Source of the DNA: BS750m-G57 sp964392945
GTDB taxonomy: Bacteria; Planctomycetota; Phycisphaerae; SM23-33
Length of the DNA stretch: 38,304 nt
Assembly: GCA_964392945.1 (NCBI GenBank)
Contig: CAYMSH010000006.1
Location: 1 to 38,304 of the forward strand
Reading direction: 5' to 3'
Shown here: piece by piece, positions 8,892-16,734 of the stretch
How positions within the stretch are numbered: the stretch's first letter is position 1
How the letters are laid out: every line of letters starts with the position of its first letter
Notes under the pieces: generated by a model
Told to the model about the DNA's origin: nothing
The model's input: the letters and a program-made list of their open reading frames with translations, nothing else
Databases searched by the model: none
Made by a program: the position numbers and the translations under genes

Positions 8892-9227
8892 CTAGTCGTC
8901 GTAGCGATCCTCGTACTCGTCGCGCCGGTCTTCCCGCCAGTCTTCGTAGTCGTCCTTCCAGTCTTCGTAGTCGTCTTCCCAATCGTCCATACGATCTTCG
9001 AAGTCGTGGCGGTCTTCGCCGCGATACCTGATGGGGCGGGGCGGCGGCGGGCGGAACCCCCGGCTGTAGCCCCGACGCTGCGAATAGCGATGGCCCGGAT
9101 TCGGGTAGTAGTAGTTGTCGTGCCGACATCGCATGCGATGCTCATCGCACCCGGCCAGCAGTCCCAGCGCCAGAACGCTCATCAGCAGGGCCAGGGAGAT
9201 CAATGTGAATCGTGTCGTATTTGTCAT
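8892..9227 (-). CDS. Small acidic lipoprotein with tandem heptads
   Basis: This is a 111-residue predicted lipoprotein. The start is the ATG at 9227 (MTNTTRF), preceded by AAGGAG eight bases upstream. A hydrophobic stretch SLALLMSVLALG leads into the lipobox LLAGC with Cys27. The middle is basic and rich in Arg/Gly/Pro/Tyr (RRGYSRGFRPPPPRPIRYRG). The C-terminal ~45 residues are strongly acidic and aromatic, built from seven-residue units DWEDDYE, DWKDDYE and DWREDRR. The coding DNA shows the matching 21-base repeats at 8937-8999. The mixture of acidic and aromatic residues suggests metal or polycation binding, or a surface-exposed disordered stalk, but no family is recognised. The downstream gene on the other strand ends 29 bases away. 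Confidence 0.8.
   Translation of the reverse strand: MTNTTRFTLISLALLMSVLALGLLAGCDEHRMRCRHDNYYYPNPGHRYSQRRGYSRGFRPPPPRPIRYRGEDRHDFEDRMDDWEDDYEDWKDDYEDWREDRRDEYEDRYDD
8937..8999. repeat. 21-base tandem repeat inside the acidic lipoprotein gene
   Basis: Units start at 8937, 8958 and 8979. The first two differ at only two of 21 positions, both in the last three bases, and the third is diverged. Each encodes one seven-residue D-W-x-D/E-D-Y-E unit on the minus strand, so copy number could vary without shifting the frame. Confidence 0.75.
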
Positions 9228-9363
9228 CGTCCGTTCTCCTTTCTTAGGGGAACACGGATCCGAGGGCGACTTATTGAAGGGCTCTGTCGCCAATCGCACC
9301 ACTAATTATGATAGGAAACCCGATAGCGGGCCGGCGGCGACCCGGCGTTATAGTCTCCTTGGA

Positions 9364-9392
9364 ATTATAGCACGCTGATCTGAGAACGTCAC
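9364..9392 (-). promoter_or_regulatory. Candidate sigma-70-like promoter for the acidic lipoprotein
   Basis: On the minus strand a perfect TATAAT (9369-9364) has GTGACG (9392-9387, four of six to TTGACA) 17 bases upstream. It would give a leader of about 130 bases before the ATG at 9227. The leader contains GC-rich inverted segments around 9318-9345. The remaining 9228-9594 gap shows no gene or RNA signature that I recognise. Confidence 0.45.
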
Positions 9393-9515
9393 CAAATCTA
9401 CAGTTATATCCAGAGCAAACGCGTTCTGGCGGTTCCAGGGATCCGCGTCAACGGCTCTCACCACACCTGTGATCGTCGATGAACGAATAGGCCTCCGAAC
9501 GCTCGGTGATCAGTA

Positions 9516-9544
9516 TTGAAGGGCGGCTCGAAACGATGTATTCT
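9516..9544 (+). promoter_or_regulatory. Candidate sigma-70-like promoter for the glycosidase gene
   Basis: TTGAAG (9516-9521) and TATTCT (9539-9544) are separated by 17 bases, each matching the consensus at four positions. The implied start near 9551 leaves about 44 bases to the ATG at 9595, which has AGGA five bases upstream. Confidence 0.35.
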
Positions 9545-9594
9545 AGGCGTGTTGTCGAGCGTCGGTTAATGAAATTCAAAAAGGCAGGACACCA

Positions 9595-11208
9595 ATGAAA
9601 AAGTGCGGAATATTGCTGGTGCTATCGTTGCTTCTCGGCTCATACGCTCAAGGCGCAGACAAGGTCTACCAGGCCAACCCCAAGCCCCCTACCGACGGGC
9701 TGGTCGGAGCAAACTACACCCCGGCGTATGCCGTAAACCAGGTCCAGCTCTGGCACGATTTCCGGGCCGACGTGATCGACAAGGAACTGGCCGCGGCGAA
9801 AAAGTACTACGGGATCAATACGCTGCGCGTCTACCTGCACAACATAAACTTCGACAAGGAAAAGGACGTCTTCCTGGCGAATATTGAAAAATTCCTGACT
9901 ATCTGCGCCAAGTACGGTATCAAGCCGGGCTTCTGCTTCTTCGACGACTGCCATCGTCACGCCGACATCTATCTCGACAAGCCGACTAAGCCGATCAAGG
10001 GCTACCACAACGGTCGCTGGGCCGCATCGCCCCAGGACCGCGATCGCGACGCGAAGAGCATCGAGAAGTTCAAACCCTACATACAGGAAGTGATCCGAGC
10101 GTTCAGGACAGACAAACGCGTGCTCTGGTGGGAGATCTTCAACGAGCCGAACCGCTCTGCGTTCAGCCGCAATCTCAGAATCAAGGGATACGCCTGGGCA
10201 AAGGAGTCCAAACCCGTAGCGCCGGTGCTGTGCTGCTGGGACGATTCGCCGGAGACCGACATCGTAAACGCCCATAACTACAGATGGGGGCCCAACGGCT
10301 GGGACCGACAGGCCGACAAGAACCCCAAAAAAGGAACGGTTTTCACCGAGGCCGGAGCGCGATGGTACGCGCCGCGCACGAGCAACGGCGAACCGTGTGA
10401 AGTCATTCACTGGCTCGAAAAACGACGAGCGGCCAAGAAGAGCACGCCAGGCGTATACCTCTGCTGGGAGCTGCTGGTCGGAAACTCCAACTGCAGATGG
10501 TACTGGGGCACCAAACACGGATCGCCGGAGCCCACGGTCCCGTGGTGCGGGCTGATGTGGCCTGACGCGACGCCGGTGTCGTTTGCTGAATCGGAAGCGT
10601 GCCTGAAATACGTGACGGGCAAATGCAACGCTATGTTCTACGATAACTTCCAGGACAGCCCGGAACCGAAGAAGCGAGTCGGTTGGAAAACGTTCGGCCG
10701 CGGCGAGGCCCAAGGCAGCGGCGTGCTGAAAGTCGCCTCGGGCTCAAAGAAGATCGCCGGCGATCCGGCGTGGAAGGATTACGTTCTGGAGGGCGTCGCC
10801 ATGCTCAAGCGAGACAAGGGCAACGCCGGACTGATCTTCCGCGTGAACAAGCCCGGCGACGGGCACGATCAGATGCGGGGTTACTATGTCGGCTTCGATA
10901 CGAAAACGCTCCATCTGGGCAAGATGAACAACAACTGGCAGCCGCTGGCGAAGTTCGACCTGGGCAAGCTGGACTGCAAAGTCGTTCCCGGCGTCTGGAA
11001 TCAGATCCGCATAGCCGTCACGGCCAATCGCATCAGGGTGTGGTTCAACAGGATGCATCCGTCGTCAGACCCGCAGAAAGGCCTGAGAATAGACTTCACG
11101 GACAAGAAGGCTCCGATCCTTTCCGGGTCGATCGGCGTGCGCGCTCACGGTACAGACGCCTGGTTCGACAACATTGTCGTTGTCCCCGTCGGCATGGTCG
11201 GCGAGTGA
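9595..11208 (+). CDS. Secreted GH-A clan (GH5-like) glycoside hydrolase with DUF1080-like C-terminal domain
   Basis: This is a 537-residue exported enzyme with the signal peptide MKKCGILLVLSLLLGSYAQG. Residues ~30-345 form a TIM-barrel glycosidase. NTLRVYLHNINF and YGIKPGFCFFDD are early strands. WWEIFNEPNRS carries the N-E-P motif (183-185), with Glu184 as likely acid/base. FTEAG gives Glu252 as likely nucleophile, as in clan GH-A families 5 and 39. Residues ~350-537 look like a concanavalin-type DUF1080/3-keto-disaccharide-hydrolase-like domain: FYDNFQDSPE, WKDYVLEGVAML, NAGLIFRVN, GYYVGFDT, WNQIRIAV, GSIGVRAHGTDAWFDNI. In this position it often acts as carbohydrate binding. Substrate is not predictable. 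The 3' end faces the 11220 gene with only 11 bases between, so transcripts may overlap. Confidence 0.85.
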   Translation: MKKCGILLVLSLLLGSYAQGADKVYQANPKPPTDGLVGANYTPAYAVNQVQLWHDFRADVIDKELAAAKKYYGINTLRVYLHNINFDKEKDVFLANIEKFLTICAKYGIKPGFCFFDDCHRHADIYLDKPTKPIKGYHNGRWAASPQDRDRDAKSIEKFKPYIQEVIRAFRTDKRVLWWEIFNEPNRSAFSRNLRIKGYAWAKESKPVAPVLCCWDDSPETDIVNAHNYRWGPNGWDRQADKNPKKGTVFTEAGARWYAPRTSNGEPCEVIHWLEKRRAAKKSTPGVYLCWELLVGNSNCRWYWGTKHGSPEPTVPWCGLMWPDATPVSFAESEACLKYVTGKCNAMFYDNFQDSPEPKKRVGWKTFGRGEAQGSGVLKVASGSKKIAGDPAWKDYVLEGVAMLKRDKGNAGLIFRVNKPGDGHDQMRGYYVGFDTKTLHLGKMNNNWQPLAKFDLGKLDCKVVPGVWNQIRIAVTANRIRVWFNRMHPSSDPQKGLRIDFTDKKAPILSGSIGVRAHGTDAWFDNIVVVPVGMVGE

Positions 11209-11219
11209 CAAAGGCCTGC

Positions 11220-14200
11220 TCACGCGACGCGCAGGGTGAATTTCAGTCCGAACATGATCACGACATACACGCCAATGTAAAGCACCAGCCACGGTGCGAA
11301 CAGCGCCTTGATCGGTCCGGTGTTTTCATCGGGTTCGAACCACGCCAGAGGCTTCCAGAATATCCCTTCGCCGGCGATCGGGTTCGGATCGCGATAGCGG
11401 ATCTGGATTTCCTTGATTACCGCATTGTCATCGTCGGCGCGCCAAACCTGAACCTGGCGATCGGTCTTGGTGCGTTTGCGCGTCTGGATAACAATATCCT
11501 CCCGCGTTTGGGGCGCATATCCCTGGCCCAGGACCGCATACACCGTCACGGTTTGGCCTTTGCCGGCGTTCAGCGTTACAGGCCACTTGCCGGCAGTGTC
11601 CTCAGGCGTGCGGAGACCCCATGACAGTTTCTGATCCGGCATGTCGCCTGCAAGAAACGTTGTCAACTCGTTGAGGTACGCCTTGCGGGTTCGTTCCACT
11701 GCCAGGGCCTTGTCCCACGCCGTGTCGCCGAGTTGGCTCTGGGTGTTTCTCAGTTCGGTCAAATGCTCCTGGAGCTGCGGTCTGACAAGGAAGATCGATT
11801 GGGTTTCTCGGCTGGGTCCGTCAAGCGACAGCGGAGCCGGGGCAGAGAGGCTGATCGGCGTATCGCAGTCGCCGTCGATCAGGGCTGTCACTTTGACCGT
11901 GGACCCGGGCTTGGCGTTACCCACAGCGGTGTCAACGCGTTGGGGCAGCCAGAGGAACGATACGATCATCGGCCCCAGGAAGATCGCCAGCGGCACGAAG
12001 GCGGCCATGGCTACGCGAGTCTGCACAGGCGCCGCCAGAGCTGTCAGAGCCTTGGATCGCGGCGAATCTTTCGGCAGCGATTTAGCCTCTTTCTGCAAGG
12101 CGACCGCTCGCTTCTTGGCCACGCGCAGGCGGGCGTTGTCGGTAAGCAGTTTCTGGCCGAGCATGGTGACTATGGCGAACAGCGCCGCGAGCACGCCGAC
12201 AGTCACAGGCTTGCCCTTGGCGGCCACTAACGGCAGGAGCGCCGCGTCGAGAATTTGAAACGATACGTCTTCCAGCGCCGGCGCGAAGTAATAGAACAGG
12301 AAGAAGACCGCCCAGATCGCAGCAAATACGTTGCGGATCGTCGCGCCGCGCCGTTCGGCGGGGCCTGGTATCGGCGGCGTTTTGTCGGGCGCGACTCGCG
12401 TGTCGTCGGGCCCCGGGGCGATCGGAGACTCATCCTGTGCGGCCGAGCGACGCAGAACGGCGCCCTGCTGAGAGTCAACCGTTACTCCCTCGCCTTCGGC
12501 CAGCAGTTTGGTGGCCCCTGACAGCACAACAGCCGGCAGGCCCATTTCCCGGGCCACTACCGCTCCGTGCGACAGCGTACCGCCGCGCTCGAGCACCAAG
12601 CCGCACGCACCTGCGAAAAGCGGAGTCCAGCTCGGGTCCGTGCTGGGACATACCAACACGTATCCGGCCCCCAGATCGCCGGCCTCCTGGGGCGAATGAA
12701 CGATCCTCGCCGGACCGGTGCAGACGCCGCCGGAAAGTGCGAATGCATCCAGCCTGTCGCCGCCTTCCAGAGCCGGAGCCTCGCCGAGTGTGGCCAGATC
12801 GTTTTGAGTTATGATGTCCGGAAGCGACAATCGCTTCTGGGCCATTCGGACCTCGCGGCGTTTTTCGATCAGGTGAAGCGGCGCGATGCCCGAGACCAGT
12901 GCGTCGTGGAGTTCCTCGATGTTCATCAGGAACACTCCGTCGCCGATATCCAGGCGACTGCCCGCCTCCAGCAGCATGTCTCGAAGCAGATCGTATCCGA
13001 GCATCAGGTAGTGCTTGGCGTCTTCGCGGAAGCGGATGTAACGATGGACCGCCTCAAGCCGCTCGGCGAACCGGGCTCTGGGGCCCACGCCGAGCGAAGC
13101 GCTCATCTTCGCGACTCGCTCCGTGACTTCGGCGGCCCGCGCGCCGTGACGCTCTTGGGGAGGAGTAGATCCTCTCATGTGCTCGGCGAGCCTGGCCACC
13201 AGTTCAGGCGTCTCGCGCCAGCGCGGCGCGCCGAGGTCGAATTCATCGGGCGCGCGGTGTCCGTATATCGCAAGCCACTGATCAACACTGCTTTCGCCGG
13301 CGGCAATATCATGCATGTGCTGACTGGCCGCAAGAGTCAGATCGCCCGGCCCGCCGGCAGACAGTTCGCCGGCAAGCGCGTCGGCGTCTTCATCCCAGAA
13401 ATGCTCGCTTATGAAGCTCTTGAGATCCTCGATCGCCATCGCGGCGATCAGGCTGGGCAGGAGCGAATCCGGCGCGAATCGGTCCAGCACTTCCTTCTCG
13501 CGAGCGGCCCACAAGTCGAGCCACTGCTCCGTTGACAGCGTCGTAAGATCCGCGGTCTTCTCGTTGCTCACGTATTGCTCGAATTGCGGAATGATCTCGC
13601 ATGCCAGCTTGCGATCGAAATCGCGTTTCAGCGCGTTGAGGTTTGCGTTGACCTTCTTCAGGCGCCGCGCGGATCCGAGCTGGTCCAAGATCGATCCGGA
13701 CGGCACAGTCGGCGGGCCCTGGGCCGCATCCGGGTTGGATCGCAGGAGACCAGGATCGTACGAATACGGGAACTCCTCGAAGAACATCTCAGAGGCGCGA
13801 GACAGGTCCATGTAGATCCTGCCGCCGATGAGATCCAGGAATCCGTCCCGGCAGACAGCCTCTGAAGGCTCGAACCCGACGGATTTGTACATCGCGCCGA
13901 ATCCGCCGTGGCCAGACATGAATCGCCGGATCACGCTCCATGTCAGCGGTGTCGGATGCGGAAGCGTCTCGCCGATGTTGTGGCGCACCCAGTCGCCGCG
14001 ATCGTCTTTCCCCGCCGCTCGCAACTCGGCCCGAACGTCGGAAAGAAGCTGCTCGTAAGTTTCTGCGTCCTGGAGCGTCGTGACCGAACGCGACTGCAGC
14101 AGGAAGACCCGCCCGCCGGCGATCGCCCATTCGATATCCTGTGGCGAGTCGAAGTGATCCATCACCTTCAGACCGAGTTTCCAGAGCTCCAGGACATCCT

Positions 14201-14906
14201 TTGAGTTCAGGCAACCGACCTGGCGCTTGTCCTGCGGTACGGGGCGAGCTTCGCCGGCGCCGGGCTGGATCCATACGTGCTTGTCGGCGATCACGCATGA
14301 TTCCACGGCGCCGGTCGCGCGATCCAGGACCAGCGTATCTGGCTGGACCATTCCCGAAACGACAGTCTCGCCGAGTCCCCAACTGGCCTCGACGAGCAGT
14401 TGGTTCATCGAGCCTGTCTGCGGGTTGGCGGTGAACAGCACGCCGGCTTTCTCCGCGGGGATCAGCTCCTGGACGACAACCGCCATGGCCACGTGCTCGT
14501 GGGGAATATCGTGTTCCTTCAGGTAGGCGGCGACTCGATCGGAGTTAATCGACGCCCAGCATTTCACTACCGCCTCGAGCACGGGCTGCTCGCCCTGGAT
14601 GTCGAGATAGGTGTCGTACTGGCCGGCCATTGAGGCCTCGTCGAGATCTTCGGCCGTCGCCGACGAACGAACCGCCACTACCGGCGATCCGATGTTCCGG
14701 TAGGCCTCTTTGATTGCGTCAGCGACATCGACGGGAATCGTCTCGTCGCTTCCGGCCGCGCGCCTGAACGCGCCAGTCGTAACGACGAACCCACCGGGGA
14801 CCTGGAAGGATGCGTTGATAAGGCGAGCGAGATTAATCGCCTTTCCTCCGACTATTGCCGAATCGCGCGCGTCGGCCAGCGGAAGAACAAATGGCGTCTG
14901 TTTCAT
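11220..14906 (-). CDS. Rifampicin-phosphotransferase/PEP-synthase-like enzyme fused to an EMC3/TMCO1-like membrane domain
   Basis: The protein has about 1228 residues. Residues ~10-310 are a PEP-synthase/PPDK ATP-grasp domain: GGKAINLARL, VAVRSSATAEDLDEASMAGQ, GVLFTANPQTG, DIEWAIAGGRVFLLQSR. Residues ~320-740 are the helical middle domain with NIGETLPHPTPLTW. Residues ~750-845 are the swivelling phosphohistidine domain, GGTLSHGAVVAREMGLPAVV, with His780. No PEP-binding TIM barrel follows, as in rifampicin phosphotransferase (Rph). Instead there are membrane segments at ~858-876, 899-920, 964-987 and 1204-1225. The basic, helical LLTDNARLRVAKKRAVALQK lies between the second and third, as in EMC3/TMCO1 (DUF106, Oxa1 superfamily). 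A ~215-residue exposed domain separates the last two. The ATG at 14906, one base after the upstream TAA and with GGAAAG before it, is preferred over the ATG at 14918. The substrate is unknown, and rifampicin is only one possibility. Confidence 0.82.
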   Translation of the reverse strand: MKQTPFVLPLADARDSAIVGGKAINLARLINASFQVPGGFVVTTGAFRRAAGSDETIPVDVADAIKEAYRNIGSPVVAVRSSATAEDLDEASMAGQYDTYLDIQGEQPVLEAVVKCWASINSDRVAAYLKEHDIPHEHVAMAVVVQELIPAEKAGVLFTANPQTGSMNQLLVEASWGLGETVVSGMVQPDTLVLDRATGAVESCVIADKHVWIQPGAGEARPVPQDKRQVGCLNSKDVLELWKLGLKVMDHFDSPQDIEWAIAGGRVFLLQSRSVTTLQDAETYEQLLSDVRAELRAAGKDDRGDWVRHNIGETLPHPTPLTWSVIRRFMSGHGGFGAMYKSVGFEPSEAVCRDGFLDLIGGRIYMDLSRASEMFFEEFPYSYDPGLLRSNPDAAQGPPTVPSGSILDQLGSARRLKKVNANLNALKRDFDRKLACEIIPQFEQYVSNEKTADLTTLSTEQWLDLWAAREKEVLDRFAPDSLLPSLIAAMAIEDLKSFISEHFWDEDADALAGELSAGGPGDLTLAASQHMHDIAAGESSVDQWLAIYGHRAPDEFDLGAPRWRETPELVARLAEHMRGSTPPQERHGARAAEVTERVAKMSASLGVGPRARFAERLEAVHRYIRFREDAKHYLMLGYDLLRDMLLEAGSRLDIGDGVFLMNIEELHDALVSGIAPLHLIEKRREVRMAQKRLSLPDIITQNDLATLGEAPALEGGDRLDAFALSGGVCTGPARIVHSPQEAGDLGAGYVLVCPSTDPSWTPLFAGACGLVLERGGTLSHGAVVAREMGLPAVVLSGATKLLAEGEGVTVDSQQGAVLRRSAAQDESPIAPGPDDTRVAPDKTPPIPGPAERRGATIRNVFAAIWAVFFLFYYFAPALEDVSFQILDAALLPLVAAKGKPVTVGVLAALFAIVTMLGQKLLTDNARLRVAKKRAVALQKEAKSLPKDSPRSKALTALAAPVQTRVAMAAFVPLAIFLGPMIVSFLWLPQRVDTAVGNAKPGSTVKVTALIDGDCDTPISLSAPAPLSLDGPSRETQSIFLVRPQLQEHLTELRNTQSQLGDTAWDKALAVERTRKAYLNELTTFLAGDMPDQKLSWGLRTPEDTAGKWPVTLNAGKGQTVTVYAVLGQGYAPQTREDIVIQTRKRTKTDRQVQVWRADDDNAVIKEIQIRYRDPNPIAGEGIFWKPLAWFEPDENTGPIKALFAPWLVLYIGVYVVIMFGLKFTLRVA

Positions 14907-14907
14907 G

Positions 14908-16587
14908 TTACTTTCCATTGATGTAGCACCTCAGCCCGCCAGTTTCGCTGCCGACATACACCCGCCCCCGGTCGACCAGCGGCGAGGAGATTGACATGCC
15001 CATCTCGCCCGGTTCGCCGTTTATGTATGTCGGTTTCTCGACGGGCTTGCCGGTCTTCGCATCCAGCACGACGAGATAACCGTCGTGAGTAACGAGGTAT
15101 GCGCGACTACCGGTGAACGCCGGCCCGGCCAGAACGCGTGATCCTTTGCGTGCGACAGTTTTCCACAGGACCCGGGATGCTTCGTTTTTGGCCTCCAGGT
15201 CGATCGCGACGACCTGGCCGCTTCGCACGGGTACGATCGCCGTGGTATCCATAACCGCTATCGATCCAAGCACGCCGTCGCTCATAGTCTGGGTCCAGCG
15301 AACTTCTCCGGTATTTTTGTCCAGCGCCATCACGGCTCCAGCGGGCTTGGGCGCCTGGAACACGTAGTCGCCGTTACCGCATCCCACAAGCACCAGATCG
15401 CCGGCCAGCGTGATCGCGCCGGTAGCCGGGAAAGGCGTCGATGTCTTCCATATCTCGCGAGTCAGGCTATCGGCTTTGAGTTGCTCGTCGGTTTCGGCAA
15501 GTCGTAGGGCCGTGATCGCGTTTCCGTTGAAACCGCTTCCGATATACGCCACGCCGTCTGCGATAGCCGGCGAACTTTCCGGATCGCTAACCGCGTGTTT
15601 CCATATAATCTCGCCAGTCGAGATTCGAGCGGCGAAGACATACCCCGCGTTGCGATCCTTTGCCGGATCCTTGTGCGGCTTGGGCTTGTGGGTTTTCGGG
15701 TCTTCGACGGCTCCGGCGCCCACGACGACAATGTCGCCGGCGATCGCCGGGGAACTCTCAATATGCAGCGGGCAGGCGATCAGCCATTTAACAGTCCCCG
15801 TGGCCGTGTCGATGCAGACCAGCTCGCTGTCGTAGTCCGGATGCAGGCCCTGGCCGATCACCAGATACTTGCCGTCGGCTGTCAGGGCCGGCGAGCTGAA
15901 GAACCCGCCGAACTCCCTGTCGGCGTCCTTCATCTCCGCTTCCCAGACGAGCTTGCCGGTATCAGCGTTCAGGCAGATAATCGAGCCGTAACTCTCCGGC
16001 GGGTCGAGCGTGCACATCGCCGCGTACACCCGATCGCCGCGGACCAGCGGGCTGGACCAGAACATGGCGTATTCAGGGCTGTGGGCCCATAGCTTGGTGA
16101 GTTTCTCCGGCGACGGTCCGCCGAGGTAGCCCGATCGTCCCGGACCGCCGCGGAAGTAGAGCGCCTTATCGTTCGAGGCCGGGGTTTTCGCGACTACCGG
16201 CTGCGTTTCGGGGGCGTTCGTAGTCGGCGTGGCGGCGGCCTGCAGCCTGGCCGCCCGCTTGGCCGAATCCAGATCAGAGGCCAGTTGCACCCAGTCGGCC
16301 GGCGTCATCATAGTTCCCGTTGCAGGACCGGCGGTCCGTGGCAAAACAACCGCCTCGGTCTGGCCCGTCGGCATCCACGCCATGACCAGCCATATCGCAA
16401 GCACGCCGACTATTACGCCCAGCGGACGAAGCGGTTTTTCTCTGCAGACCCGAACCAGTTGTCTGGGCTTGAAGAGAATCGTTACGAACCCCGTCAGGCC
16501 CGCGATCAGTGCGGGAAGCAGCGCAGCGCCGGTGTTAACAAACACCGGCACGACGGCCAGGTCGGCTGTGAATGGCACATCAATCAT
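14908..16587 (-). CDS. Membrane-anchored PQQ-type beta-propeller protein
   Basis: The protein has about 559 residues. The chosen start is the ATG at 16587 (MIDVPFTADLAVVPVF), with AAGGA about 11 bases upstream. The N-terminus has two membrane helices (~8-36 and ~52-68) joined by the basic loop FKPRQLVRVCREKPLRP. By the positive-inside rule this leaves the N-terminus and the long C-terminal part outside. A linker rich in Ala/Thr/Pro (~70-130) leads to FRGGPGRSGYLGG and an eight-bladed propeller-like region with 'TGKLVWEAEM', 'TGTVKWLIAC', 'TGEIIWKHAV', 'TGEVRWTQTM' and 'SSPAIAGDIVVVGAG' repeats. No quinoprotein active-site signature was seen. The stop codon is one base from the downstream start, so both products are made together and may form a complex. 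The propeller could be the sensory or binding ectodomain for the fused phosphotransferase (inference). Confidence 0.85.
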   Translation of the reverse strand: MIDVPFTADLAVVPVFVNTGAALLPALIAGLTGFVTILFKPRQLVRVCREKPLRPLGVIVGVLAIWLVMAWMPTGQTEAVVLPRTAGPATGTMMTPADWVQLASDLDSAKRAARLQAAATPTTNAPETQPVVAKTPASNDKALYFRGGPGRSGYLGGPSPEKLTKLWAHSPEYAMFWSSPLVRGDRVYAAMCTLDPPESYGSIICLNADTGKLVWEAEMKDADREFGGFFSSPALTADGKYLVIGQGLHPDYDSELVCIDTATGTVKWLIACPLHIESSPAIAGDIVVVGAGAVEDPKTHKPKPHKDPAKDRNAGYVFAARISTGEIIWKHAVSDPESSPAIADGVAYIGSGFNGNAITALRLAETDEQLKADSLTREIWKTSTPFPATGAITLAGDLVLVGCGNGDYVFQAPKPAGAVMALDKNTGEVRWTQTMSDGVLGSIAVMDTTAIVPVRSGQVVAIDLEAKNEASRVLWKTVARKGSRVLAGPAFTGSRAYLVTHDGYLVVLDAKTGKPVEKPTYINGEPGEMGMSISSPLVDRGRVYVGSETGGLRCYINGK

Positions 16588-16734
16588 CGTGTCACTAATC
16601 CTTGTCGTTATACGGGCGTGGTGCAGCGAGCCGAGCGGTCCCACTCGAGCCAAATCCCGCTGACTTCGAGTATTGGACCACGAAGCGATTGGAATGGCAA
16701 GGGGGCCTCGCTTAGTCGATTGCGCCGTTTGGAG

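Noticed and set aside
11220..14906. True phosphoenolpyruvate synthase (ppsA)
   Set aside because: The PEP/pyruvate-binding TIM barrel expected after the phosphohistidine domain is absent and replaced by membrane helices, so the gene symbol is not justified.
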